NCBI RefSeq assembly: GCF_013778505.1
Contig: NZ_JAAOWU010000018.1
Location: forward strand, 1 to 64,000
Length of the DNA: 64,000 nt
Source: Pseudomonas sivasensis
GTDB taxonomy: Bacteria; Pseudomonadota; Gammaproteobacteria; Pseudomonadales; Pseudomonadaceae
Reading direction: 5' to 3'
Program-made: the position numbers and the translations under genes
The notes under the pieces: model-generated
Database searches by the model: none
The model's input: the letters and a program-made list of their open reading frames with translations, nothing else
Told to the model about the DNA's origin: nothing
Part shown: positions 35,053 through 42,560 of the stretch, one piece after another
Position numbering within the stretch: the first letter of the stretch is position 1
How the letters are laid out: the number at the start of each line of letters is the position of its first letter

Positions 35053-35084
35053 GGCTTATTCGGTAAGGGTGGAGCCGGGATACT
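35053..35084 (+). promoter_or_regulatory. Promoter block of the SDR gene shared with mdaB
   Basis: GGCTTATTC followed by a G-rich stretch ending in GAGCCG and GATACT as possible -10 (35079-35084), 34 bases before the ATG. TTATTCGGTAA inside it is nearly palindromic, as LysR sites often are. Confidence 0.5.
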
Positions 35085-35118
35085 GGGCCTATCACTTACC
35101 CAGTCAGGAGAAATCTCC

Positions 35119-36012
35119 ATGAACGTATTCGTTACCGGCGCCGCAGGTTTTATCGGCGGTTCGATTGCCACCGGCCTGGTCAAGGCCGGCCATCACGTCA
35201 CCGGCCTGGTACGCAGCGCCGAGCAAGCGGCTGAGCTGACGGCCCTGGGCATCGCTCCGGTGATCGGCAGCCTCGATGACGCTGCCGTGCTTACCGAGCA
35301 AGCGCACAAGGCCGATGCGGTGATCAACGCCGCCAGCAGCGACCATCGTGCTGCGGTAGAAACGCTGTTGACCGCCTTGCAGGGATCAAACAAGCCGTTC
35401 CTGCACACCAGCGGTTCGAGCATCGTGGGCGATGCGTCGGGCGGTAAGGCCAGCGACGTGATCTATTTCGAAGACAACCTGCCGGAGCCGACCGTCGACA
35501 AGGCCGCGCGTGTGGCCATCGACAACCTGATCCTGGCTGCCGCCCAGGACGGCGTGAATTCGGCGGTGATCTGCAACACCCTGATCTACGGCCACAGCCT
35601 GGGCGTACAGCGTGACAGCGTGCAATTGCCGCGCTTGCTCAAGCAGGCGCGCAAGAGTGGGGTGGTGCGCCATGTGGGCACAGGGCAGAACATCTGGTCC
35701 AACGTGCACATCGAAGATGTGGTTGCGTTGTACCTGCTGGCGCTGACGAAGAACGTACCGGGCACGTTCTACTTTGTGGAAAGCAGCGAAGCGGCGTTTG
35801 TCGACATGACCACGGCCATCGCTGACGCGCTGAAGCTGGGCAAGCCGCAGGACTGGCCATTGGCCGAGGCTGAAGCCGAGTGGGGTTATGAAATGGCCAA
35901 CTACGGCCTGGGTTCGAACAGCCGGGTGCGCGGCAAGCATGCCCGCGAACTGCTGGGCTGGGCACCGAAGCGCACGTCGGTGGTTGAGTGGATTCGTCAC
36001 GAAATGGTGTGA
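35119..36012 (+). CDS. NAD(P)-dependent extended/atypical SDR protein
   Basis: The product has 297 residues from the ATG at 35119, with AGGAG upstream; the frame opens at 35041 but that part is the promoter. The Rossmann motif VTGAAGFIGGSIATGL is intact and the fold looks like NAD-dependent epimerase/dehydratases (LHTSGSSIVGDASGG, NTLIYGHSLG, NVHIEDVVALYLLAL). The usual catalytic Tyr of YxxxK is not evident (VDKAARVAIDN instead), so it may be an atypical SDR. The substrate is unknown. Confidence 0.85.
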   Translation: MNVFVTGAAGFIGGSIATGLVKAGHHVTGLVRSAEQAAELTALGIAPVIGSLDDAAVLTEQAHKADAVINAASSDHRAAVETLLTALQGSNKPFLHTSGSSIVGDASGGKASDVIYFEDNLPEPTVDKAARVAIDNLILAAAQDGVNSAVICNTLIYGHSLGVQRDSVQLPRLLKQARKSGVVRHVGTGQNIWSNVHIEDVVALYLLALTKNVPGTFYFVESSEAAFVDMTTAIADALKLGKPQDWPLAEAEAEWGYEMANYGLGSNSRVRGKHARELLGWAPKRTSVVEWIRHEMV

Positions 36013-36034
36013 TGTTCGCTTGAGACCGAGTCGG

Positions 36035-36121
36035 CCATCGGGAGCAAGCCACCTCCCGCATTAGAATGCGTTCCAAAGCTGGAACACGGCCAAGTGTGGG
36101 AGGGGGCTTGCCCCCGATGGC
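36035..36121. repeat. REPIN in reversed orientation
   Basis: CATCGGGAGCAAGCCACCTC (decayed) comes first and GTGTGGGAGGGGGCTTGCCC (intact) second, about 35 bases apart, between the SDR and SulP genes. Confidence 0.83.
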
Positions 36122-36205
36122 GACCACTCGGTCTTCCAGACTAGCCCCACCCCGCTCATTTCCGTACCATTCCCCGCCTTATCCCCCGCAACTCCCTGGT
36201 ACCTC

Positions 36206-37651
36206 ATGAACCTCACCCGACTGCGCGCCGATGCCCTGGCCGGCCTCACCACGTCTTTCGCGCTGCTGCCCGAATGCATCGCCTTTGCTCTGGTGGCTCA
36301 CCTTAATCCGCTGATGGGCCTATACGGCGCCTTTATCATCTGCACCCTGACGGCCTTGTTCGGCGGTCGGCCCGGTATGGTCTCCGGCGCGGCGGGCTCG
36401 ATGGCGGTGGTGATCGTCGCGTTGGTGGTGCAGCACGGCGTGGAATATTTGCTGGCAACGGTGCTGCTGGGCGGGTTGATCATGGTCGCCTTCGGCCTGC
36501 TGCGCCTGGGCAAGCTGGTGCGCATGGTGCCGCATTCGGTGATGCTCGGGTTCGTCAACGGCCTGGCGATCATCATTGCCCTGGCGCAGTTGGAGCATTT
36601 CAAGAGCGGTGAAACCTGGCTCAGCGGCACGCCGTTGTATGTGATGACCGGGCTGGTGGCGGCGACCATGGCCATTGTCTACCTGCTGCCGCGCCTCACC
36701 CGCGCGGTACCGCCGGCCTTGGTGGCGATCCTCGGCGTGGGCCTGGCGGTGTACCTGCTCGGCCTGCCAACCCGCACCCTCGGCGACATGGCCCACATCG
36801 CCGGAGGCCTGCCGACCTTCGCGTTGCCGCAGATCCCCTGGACCCTGGAAACCCTCGGCATCATCGCGCCATACGCTTTCCTGATGGCCATGGTCGGCCT
36901 GCTGGAAACCCTGCTGACCCTGAACCTTACCGACGAAATCACCGAAACCCGCGGCTATCCTGATCGCGAAAGCGTGGCGTTGGGTGCGGCGAATATGGTC
37001 TCGGGCCTCTTCGGCGGCATGGGCGGTTGCGCGATGATCGGGCAAACCGTGATCAACCTCAGCTCCGGCGGACGTGGGCGCTTCTCCGGGGTGTTTGCCG
37101 GGGTGATGATTCTGTTGTTCATTCTGTTTCTGTCACCGCTGATTGAGCGGATCCCGCTGGCGGCGCTGGTGGGGGTGATGTTCGTGGTGTCCCAGCAGAC
37201 CTTCGCCTGGGCGTCGCTGCGGGTGATCAACAAAGTGCCGCTCAATGATGTGCTGGTGATTATTGCGGTGACGGTGATCACGGTCTTTACCGACCTGGCC
37301 ACCGCCGTACTGTGCGGTATCGTGATCGCCGCGCTCAACTTCGCCTGGCAACAGGCCCGTGAGTTGTACGCGGATGAGCACCTGGAAGCCGACGGTAGCA
37401 AGCTCTATCGCCTGCACGGCACGTTGTTCTTTGCCTCGACCACGCCGTTTTTGAACCAGTTTGACCCGGCCAATGACCCGGATCAGGTGACGCTGGATTG
37501 TCGTCACCTGAGCTTTGTCGACTACTCAGCGATTGCCGCGCTGATGACCTTGCGCGAGCGCTACACCAAGGCCGGCAAGCATCTGCGGGTGTTGCATTTG
37601 TCTGAGCGCTGCAAGAAGTTGCTCAAGCGTGCGCGGGTGCATCACGACTAA
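36206..37651 (+). CDS. SulP-family anion transporter with STAS domain
   Basis: The 481-residue protein has about ten to twelve membrane segments and a C-terminal STAS domain (about 390-475; VTLDCRHLSFVDYSAIAAL). The SulP signature is present: LAGLTTSFALLPECIAFALVAHLNPLMGLY and GGMGGCAMIGQTVINLSSGGRGR. Bacterial SulP proteins move sulfate, bicarbonate or dicarboxylates; which applies here cannot be read. It appears as a single-gene unit. The sequence downstream is a repeat. Confidence 0.9.
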   Translation: MNLTRLRADALAGLTTSFALLPECIAFALVAHLNPLMGLYGAFIICTLTALFGGRPGMVSGAAGSMAVVIVALVVQHGVEYLLATVLLGGLIMVAFGLLRLGKLVRMVPHSVMLGFVNGLAIIIALAQLEHFKSGETWLSGTPLYVMTGLVAATMAIVYLLPRLTRAVPPALVAILGVGLAVYLLGLPTRTLGDMAHIAGGLPTFALPQIPWTLETLGIIAPYAFLMAMVGLLETLLTLNLTDEITETRGYPDRESVALGAANMVSGLFGGMGGCAMIGQTVINLSSGGRGRFSGVFAGVMILLFILFLSPLIERIPLAALVGVMFVVSQQTFAWASLRVINKVPLNDVLVIIAVTVITVFTDLATAVLCGIVIAALNFAWQQARELYADEHLEADGSKLYRLHGTLFFASTTPFLNQFDPANDPDQVTLDCRHLSFVDYSAIAALMTLRERYTKAGKHLRVLHLSERCKKLLKRARVHHD

Positions 37652-37662
37652 TTGAGCCTCTT

Positions 37663-37733
37663 TGGCGAGGGAGCTTATTACCAAGATTTGCGACCGCTGC
37701 GCAGCCCAACGGGAGCAAGCTCTCTCGCCACAA
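37663..37733. repeat. Third repeat type (TGGCGAGGGAGCTT... inverted pair)
   Basis: TGGCGAGGGAGCTTATTACC and its inverse (GGGAGCAAGCTCTCTCGCCA) flank CGACCGCTGCGCAGCC. This is the TGTGGCGAGGGAGCTTGCTCCC type of Pseudomonas repeat; the left arm has lost its central GCTCCCG. Confidence 0.75.
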
Positions 37734-37735
37734 CA

Positions 37736-38116
37736 TTACGGCCCGACCAGGTCTTCCAATTCCTGGGCGCGGGTCTGGGTCATGTCCAGCACGCAGCCGG
37801 AACCGTTGACTTGGTCGATGGTGCCGCCGGTGGCGGACCCGGCGAAGGCGCAATTGGCGTCACGGTATTTGATCCACAGGCGCTGCAGGTCCTGCAGTTG
37901 CTGCTGGCGCGTGCCTTCCAGGGCGGCGATGGCGGTCTTGTAGGCTTTGTTCAGGCGCGTGTCTTGCACCTTGGTTTCCTTGACGTTGCAGCTGACCATA
38001 TCGGCAGTGGTGTTGGCGCCGTCCATGCATTTTTTCAGCGCCGGGTTGTCGGCAGCGGCGGCAGTGCCGCATACGGCGAGAAGCAGGACGCCAGCGGCGA
38101 ATGTGGTGCGAATCAT
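37736..38116 (-). CDS. Secreted LprI/DUF1311-like protein
   Basis: The 126-residue protein has a signal peptide (IRTTFAAGVLLLAVCGTAAAAD). The mature part carries DUF1311/LprI features: paired cysteines (LKKCMDGANTTADMVSCNVKET) and a helix with LNKAYKTAIAALEGTRQQQLQDLQRLWIKYRDANCAFAG. Some family members inhibit lysozyme. The start at 38116 puts the signal peptide directly at the N-terminus, with AGGAAAA upstream; the longer frame to 38134 is less likely. The function here is unknown. Confidence 0.82.
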   Translation of the reverse strand: MIRTTFAAGVLLLAVCGTAAAADNPALKKCMDGANTTADMVSCNVKETKVQDTRLNKAYKTAIAALEGTRQQQLQDLQRLWIKYRDANCAFAGSATGGTIDQVNGSGCVLDMTQTRAQELEDLVGP

Positions 38117-38270
38117 GCTCGATTTTCCTGGCAACAGTGGGTGTGCATTCTATGACTCAGCCCGCTGGGCTGAGTTTCCGGTCTTTTCTGATCTTCATGT
38201 AAGAACAGCCCCCCAATTTTCATACGCAGGTGTAGGGCATGTCCCAACGCGACAGCGCTTGTCTGTGGGC

Positions 38271-38296
38271 GAAACTTACTTTCATAAAATTTGAAA
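38271..38296. promoter_or_regulatory. Alternating GAAA/TTTC half-sites upstream of the GntP-type gene
   Basis: GAAA-N5-TTTC (38271-38283) overlaps TTTCA-N7-TGAAA (38280-38296), about 70 bases before the start at 38364. Several RpiR-family regulators use GAAA/TTTC-type dyads, so this is a candidate operator for the RpiR protein encoded two genes downstream. Confidence 0.4.
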
Positions 38297-38363
38297 ATGC
38301 TCCTCGGTAATGATTTATGAGTTTCACAACCAATTCGACGTGACCCTTTCCGAGGAGTACCGC

Positions 38364-39713
38364 ATGGCCGCATCACCGGGCTTCGGGCTGTTGGCATACG
38401 CTGCCATCGCCATCATTGCTTTGATCGTGCTGATTGCACGTTACCGACTCAACCCGTTTATCGTCATCACCCTGGTATCCATCGGCCTGGCGCTGATGGC
38501 CGGGATGCCAGCGGACACCATCATGGGCTCCTACGAAGCGGGTGTTGGCAAGACCCTTGGGCATATCGCGCTCGTTGTGGCGCTGGGCACCATGCTCGGC
38601 AAGATGATGGCCGAGTCCGGTGGCGCCGAGCAGGTGGCGCGCACGCTGATCAATCGTTTTGGCGAGCGCAACGCCCATTGGGCGATGGTGTGCATTGCCT
38701 TTCTGGTGGGGTTGCCGCTGTTTTTCGAGGTGGGTTTTGTGTTGCTGGTGCCCATCGCCTTTACCGTCGCCCGACGCGTAGGCGTGTCGATTTTGATGGT
38801 CGGCTTGCCGATGGTCGCCGGTTTGTCGGTGGTACACGCGCTGGTGCCGCCGCATCCGGCGGCGATGATGGCCGTGCTGGCGTATAACGCGTCGGTGGGG
38901 CAGACGGTGCTGTATGCGATTCTGATCGGTATCCCCACGGCGATCATTGCAGGGCCCGTCTACGCCAAGTTCATCGTGCCGCACATCCACCTGCCGGCAG
39001 AAAACCCGCTGGAACGCCAATTTATCGAGCGTGAACCGCGCACCCGTTTGCCGAGTTTTGCCCTGACCATGGGCACCATCCTGTTGCCGGTGGTGCTGAT
39101 GATGATCGGCGGATGGGCCAACGTAATCTCTACGCCGGGGACCGGTTTCAACCAGTTCCTCTTGTTTATCGGCAACTCGGTCATCGCGTTGCTGGTGGCG
39201 ACCTTGGTGAGCTTCTGGACCTTGGGGCTGGCCCAAGGCTTCAACCGCGAATCGATCCTCAAGTTCACCAACGAATGCCTGGCGCCGACGGCCAGCATCA
39301 CCTTGCTGGTGGGGGCGGGCGGCGGTTTGAATCGCATCCTGGTGGACGCTGGGGTGACCAATGAAATTCTCGGCCTTGCCAATGCGTTCCAACTGTCGCC
39401 CCTGGTGATGGGCTGGCTGTTCGCGGCGTTGATGCGCATTGCGACCGGCTCGGCCACGGTGGCCATGACGACGGCGTCCGGCGTGGTCGCGCCCGTCGCC
39501 ATGGGCTTGGGTTATCCACACCCTGAATTACTGGTGCTGGCCACCGGTGCGGGCTCGGTGATCTTTTCTCACGTGAATGACGGCGGCTTCTGGCTGATCA
39601 AGGAATACTTCAATATGACGGTAATCCAGACCTTCAAGACCTGGACCGTATTGGAGACTCTGATCTCTGTGGTTGCCTTCGGTCTGACTTACGGTCTGTC
39701 CTGTATTTTGTAA
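38364..39713 (+). CDS. GntP-family permease (gluconate/D-serine type)
   Basis: The product has 449 residues from the ATG at 38364 with CGAGGAG upstream. It has about twelve membrane segments and the GntP pattern (LNPFIVITLVSIGLALMAGM, GKTLGHIALVVALGTMLGKMMAESGGA, HVNDGGFWLIKEYFNMTV). The family includes gluconate transporters and DsdX, which moves D-serine. The neighbouring D-aminoacylase favours an amino acid derivative over gluconate. It leads a likely operon with the RpiR gene, 13 bases downstream. Confidence 0.9.
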   Translation: MAASPGFGLLAYAAIAIIALIVLIARYRLNPFIVITLVSIGLALMAGMPADTIMGSYEAGVGKTLGHIALVVALGTMLGKMMAESGGAEQVARTLINRFGERNAHWAMVCIAFLVGLPLFFEVGFVLLVPIAFTVARRVGVSILMVGLPMVAGLSVVHALVPPHPAAMMAVLAYNASVGQTVLYAILIGIPTAIIAGPVYAKFIVPHIHLPAENPLERQFIEREPRTRLPSFALTMGTILLPVVLMMIGGWANVISTPGTGFNQFLLFIGNSVIALLVATLVSFWTLGLAQGFNRESILKFTNECLAPTASITLLVGAGGGLNRILVDAGVTNEILGLANAFQLSPLVMGWLFAALMRIATGSATVAMTTASGVVAPVAMGLGYPHPELLVLATGAGSVIFSHVNDGGFWLIKEYFNMTVIQTFKTWTVLETLISVVAFGLTYGLSCIL

Positions 39714-39726
39714 CCCGGAGCCCCCC

Positions 39727-40587
39727 ATGGACATCCTCTACCAGATCCGCGCCCGCCAGGCTTCTTTCAGCGCCGGCGAAGGACGTATCGCAAAGCTGAT
39801 GCTCGATGATGTGGGTTTTGCGGCGTCGGCCAGCCTGGATGAGTTGTCCCAACGGGCTGAAGTCAGTACGGCGACCTTGTCGCGGTTTGCACGCAGCGTC
39901 GGTTGCCGCGATCTACGCGATTTGCGCCTGCAACTGGCCCAAGCCAGCGGCGTCGGCAGCCGTTTCCTGGACCCGGCGGGGTTGCCCGAACAGTCGGCGT
40001 TTCACCGGCAGATTCTCGGTGATATCGAGGCGACGTTGCGTCAGCACTTGTCGGGGTTCAACCAGGCGAGTTTCGCCGATGCGGTCAGCCTGCTGAGCAA
40101 GGCCCGGATGATCCACGCGTTCGGCATGGGCGGCCCGTCGAGTCTGTGCAGCGACGAGTTACAGGTGCGCCTTGTCCGCCTGGGCTACCCGATTGCCGCT
40201 TGCCATGACCCGGTGATGATGCGCGTCACGGCCGCCACCTTGGGGCCGGAACATGCGCTGATCGTCTGTTCGCTGACCGGTATTACGCCGGAACTGCTGG
40301 ACGTGGTGGACCTGGCGCGCAACTACGACGCCCGCATCATCGCCATCACCTTGGCCGATTCCCCCCTGGCGCGATTGGCGGATGTCCTGTTGCCGCTGCA
40401 ACCAGCCGAAACCAGCTTTATCTACAAACCCACCGCAGCGCGCTACGGCCTGCTGCTGGCCATCGACCTACTCGCTACCGAGTTGGCGCTGGCCTTGCCG
40501 GACGACAACCAGGAACGCCTGCGCCGGATCAAACTGGCCCTGGACGATTATCGCGGCGGCCCCGATAGCTTGCCGCTTGGAGACTGA
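39727..40587 (+). CDS. RpiR-family transcriptional regulator
   Basis: The 286-residue protein has an N-terminal RpiR helix-turn-helix (ASLDELSQRAEVSTATLSRFARSVGC, about 37-62) and a C-terminal SIS sugar-phosphate-type domain (IHAFGMGGPSSLCSDELQVRL, ALIVCSLTGITPELLDVVDLA). The second SIS motif has Leu-Thr-Gly where sugar binders have Ser-x-Ser-Gly, which fits a non-sugar effector. It sits between the permease and D-aminoacylase genes, with its stop one base before the latter's ATG, and probably controls them. Confidence 0.9.
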   Translation: MDILYQIRARQASFSAGEGRIAKLMLDDVGFAASASLDELSQRAEVSTATLSRFARSVGCRDLRDLRLQLAQASGVGSRFLDPAGLPEQSAFHRQILGDIEATLRQHLSGFNQASFADAVSLLSKARMIHAFGMGGPSSLCSDELQVRLVRLGYPIAACHDPVMMRVTAATLGPEHALIVCSLTGITPELLDVVDLARNYDARIIAITLADSPLARLADVLLPLQPAETSFIYKPTAARYGLLLAIDLLATELALALPDDNQERLRRIKLALDDYRGGPDSLPLGD

Positions 40588-40588
40588 T

Positions 40589-42052
40589 ATGAAGTACGAC
40601 ACGCTGATTCGCCACGCGCTGATCATCGATGGCAGCAACACACCCGGTTATGTCGCGGATGTGGGGCTGCGCGATGGGCGTATCGAGACAATCGGTGATC
40701 TGTCTGCTGCGACGGCCGAGCATGAAATCGACGCCACCGACCGCGTGTTGGCGCCGGGGTTTATCGATGTCCATACCCACGACGACACCGTTGTGATCCG
40801 TCATCCGCAGATGCTGCCCAAGCTCAGTCAGGGCGTGACCACGGTGATTGTCGGCAACTGTGGCATCAGCGCTTCGCCGGTGAGTTTGCGCAACGACCCG
40901 CCGGACCCGATGAACCTGCTGGGCAGCGCTGCGGCGTTTGTATATCCCCGTTTCAGCGACTATCGCAGCGCCGTTGAAAGCGCCCATCCAGCGCTCAACG
41001 TCGCGGCATTGATCGGCCACACGGCGCTGCGCAGCAACCACATGGACGATCTGCATCGCACCGCCACACCGGATGAAATCACCGCCATGCGCGTGCAGTT
41101 ACAAGAGAGTCTTGAAGCCGGCGCCCTCGGTTTATCCACAGGCCTGGCCTACGCCAGCGCGTTCAATGCCGAGACCGATGAAGTGCTGCAACTGAGTGAA
41201 GAACTCACAGCGTACGGTGCGGTGTACACCACCCATCTGCGCAGCGAATTCGAGCCGGTGCTGGAAGCGATGGACGAAGCTTTTCTGATCGGCCGGCACG
41301 CCAAGGTGCCGGTGATTATTTCCCACCTCAAATGCGCCGGGGCGGGTAACTGGGGGCGCAGTCCGCAGCTGCTGACCGCTCTGGAGCAAGCGGCGAAAAC
41401 CCATCCGGTGGGATGTGACTGTTATCCCTACGCAGCCAGTTCTTCGACCCTGGATTTGAAGCAAGTGACCGATGCGTTTCGCATCACCATTACGTGGTCC
41501 ACGCCCTATCCGGACATGGGCGGGCGAGATTTGCAGGACATTGCTGGCGAATGGGACGTCCCCTTGATGGACGCCGCCCGCCGTCTGCAGCCTGCGGGTG
41601 CGGTGTACTACGGGATGGATGAAGCGGATGTACGACGCATCCTCGCGCATCCATTGTCGATGGTGGGGTCGGATGGCTTGCCTGAAGACCCGTTTCCGCA
41701 TCCACGCTTGTGGGGCGCGTTCCCACGTGTGTTGGGGCATTTCAGCCGGGATATCGGGTTGTTCCCGTTGCATACCGCCGTGCACAAAATGACCGGCTTG
41801 TCGGCGGCGCGTTTCGGCCTGGTCGAGCGGGGTGAAATTCGCGAAGGGCACTGGGCGGACCTGGTGTTGTTCGACCCGTTGCGGGTGCGGGATGTGGCGG
41901 ATTTCAAAAATCCAGAGCAGGCGGCAGAGGGCATTGATGGTGTGTGGGTCAATGGCGTGTTGAGCTACAGCGATGGACAGGCCAATGGTCAGCGCCCAGG
42001 ACGATTCCTGGCTCGCCAGGGAGATTTGCGTCGGGGGTTCAGCGCTCTATAG
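40589..42052 (+). CDS. D-aminoacylase (N-acyl-D-amino-acid deacylase)
   Basis: This enzyme removes the acyl group from N-acyl-D-amino acids. The 487-residue amidohydrolase has metal ligands in GFIDVHTHDD (about 60-69), Cys in VGNCGIS, His in VIISHLKCAG, and Asp in MVGSDGLPEDPFPHPR. It also has the N-terminal KYDTLIRHALIIDGSNTPG typical of this family. The ATG at 40589 follows CTTGGAGAC. With the permease and RpiR regulator it forms a likely unit for import and use of N-acyl-D-amino acids. D-glutamate or D-aspartate deacylase activity is an alternative. Confidence 0.92.
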   Translation: MKYDTLIRHALIIDGSNTPGYVADVGLRDGRIETIGDLSAATAEHEIDATDRVLAPGFIDVHTHDDTVVIRHPQMLPKLSQGVTTVIVGNCGISASPVSLRNDPPDPMNLLGSAAAFVYPRFSDYRSAVESAHPALNVAALIGHTALRSNHMDDLHRTATPDEITAMRVQLQESLEAGALGLSTGLAYASAFNAETDEVLQLSEELTAYGAVYTTHLRSEFEPVLEAMDEAFLIGRHAKVPVIISHLKCAGAGNWGRSPQLLTALEQAAKTHPVGCDCYPYAASSSTLDLKQVTDAFRITITWSTPYPDMGGRDLQDIAGEWDVPLMDAARRLQPAGAVYYGMDEADVRRILAHPLSMVGSDGLPEDPFPHPRLWGAFPRVLGHFSRDIGLFPLHTAVHKMTGLSAARFGLVERGEIREGHWADLVLFDPLRVRDVADFKNPEQAAEGIDGVWVNGVLSYSDGQANGQRPGRFLARQGDLRRGFSAL

Positions 42053-42081
42053 TGGGCGATCTCAAAAACGGAGCGGTTGCC

Positions 42082-42450
42082 ATGCACTTAGGAAAAGTCA
42101 CCCCTATCCTGCGGATTTTCGACGAGACCAAGGCGTTGGAATTCTATGTGGAGTTCCTTGGGTTCAAGGTTGATTGGCAGCATCGTTTCGAGGCGAATTA
42201 CCCGCTGTACCTGCAAGTATCCTTGGGCGAGTGCGTGCTGCATCTGTCCGAGCATCATGGCGACGCTTCGCCGGGCGCGGCGGTGCGGATTCAGGCGCAA
42301 GGGGTAGATGCCTACCAGCAGCAATTGCAGGCTAAGGATTACCGTTATGCCAAGCCCAGCGTTGAAGAAACGCCTTGGGGATCGCGGGAGATGAGCATCA
42401 AGGATCCATTTGGGAATCGTGTGGTGTTTGTTGAGGAAGGCGAGGGCTGA
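42082..42450 (+). CDS. Glyoxalase/bleomycin-resistance superfamily protein
   Basis: The 122-residue protein begins MHLGKVTPILRIFDETKALEF and has two beta-alpha-beta-beta-beta modules of the vicinal oxygen chelate fold (ALEFYVEFLGFKVDWQHRF, SIKDPFGNRVVFVEE). It resembles bleomycin-binding-type proteins of the VOC superfamily. A GGAGCGG site precedes the ATG at 42082. It is 29 bases after the D-aminoacylase stop and ends before a strong terminator, so it may be the last gene of that operon. Its substrate is unknown. Confidence 0.85.
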   Translation: MHLGKVTPILRIFDETKALEFYVEFLGFKVDWQHRFEANYPLYLQVSLGECVLHLSEHHGDASPGAAVRIQAQGVDAYQQQLQAKDYRYAKPSVEETPWGSREMSIKDPFGNRVVFVEEGEG

Positions 42451-42470
42451 GAGGCCAATCGCAGACAATA

Positions 42471-42499
42471 AAAAAACCGCCTTAGTAGGGCGGTTTTTT
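42471..42499. terminator. Bidirectional rho-independent terminator
   Basis: AAAAAACCGCC / GGCGGTTTTTT with a short loop lies between the glyoxalase-type gene (plus) and the chemoreceptor gene (minus), with A and T tracts on both sides. Confidence 0.9.
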
Positions 42500-42501
42500 A
42501 T

Positions 42502-42530
42502 TGCAGCCCCAGCTTTTGGCTGGGGCTGCA
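42502..42530. repeat. Perfect hairpin TGCAGCCCCAGC / GCTGGGGCTGCA
   Basis: A 12-bp perfect stem with a five-base loop adjoins the terminator. It lies between that terminator and the 3' end of the chemoreceptor gene and may stabilise that transcript's end. Confidence 0.8.
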
Positions 42531-42560
42531 TCTGTGGCGGGTCAGGTATCGCAGCGATTC

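Noticed and set aside
38373..39521. Minus-strand frame of 382 codons antisense to the GntP-family gene
   Set aside because: The opposite strand encodes a clear twelve-segment permease; the antisense product is rich in His, Gln and Arg, typical of shadow frames.
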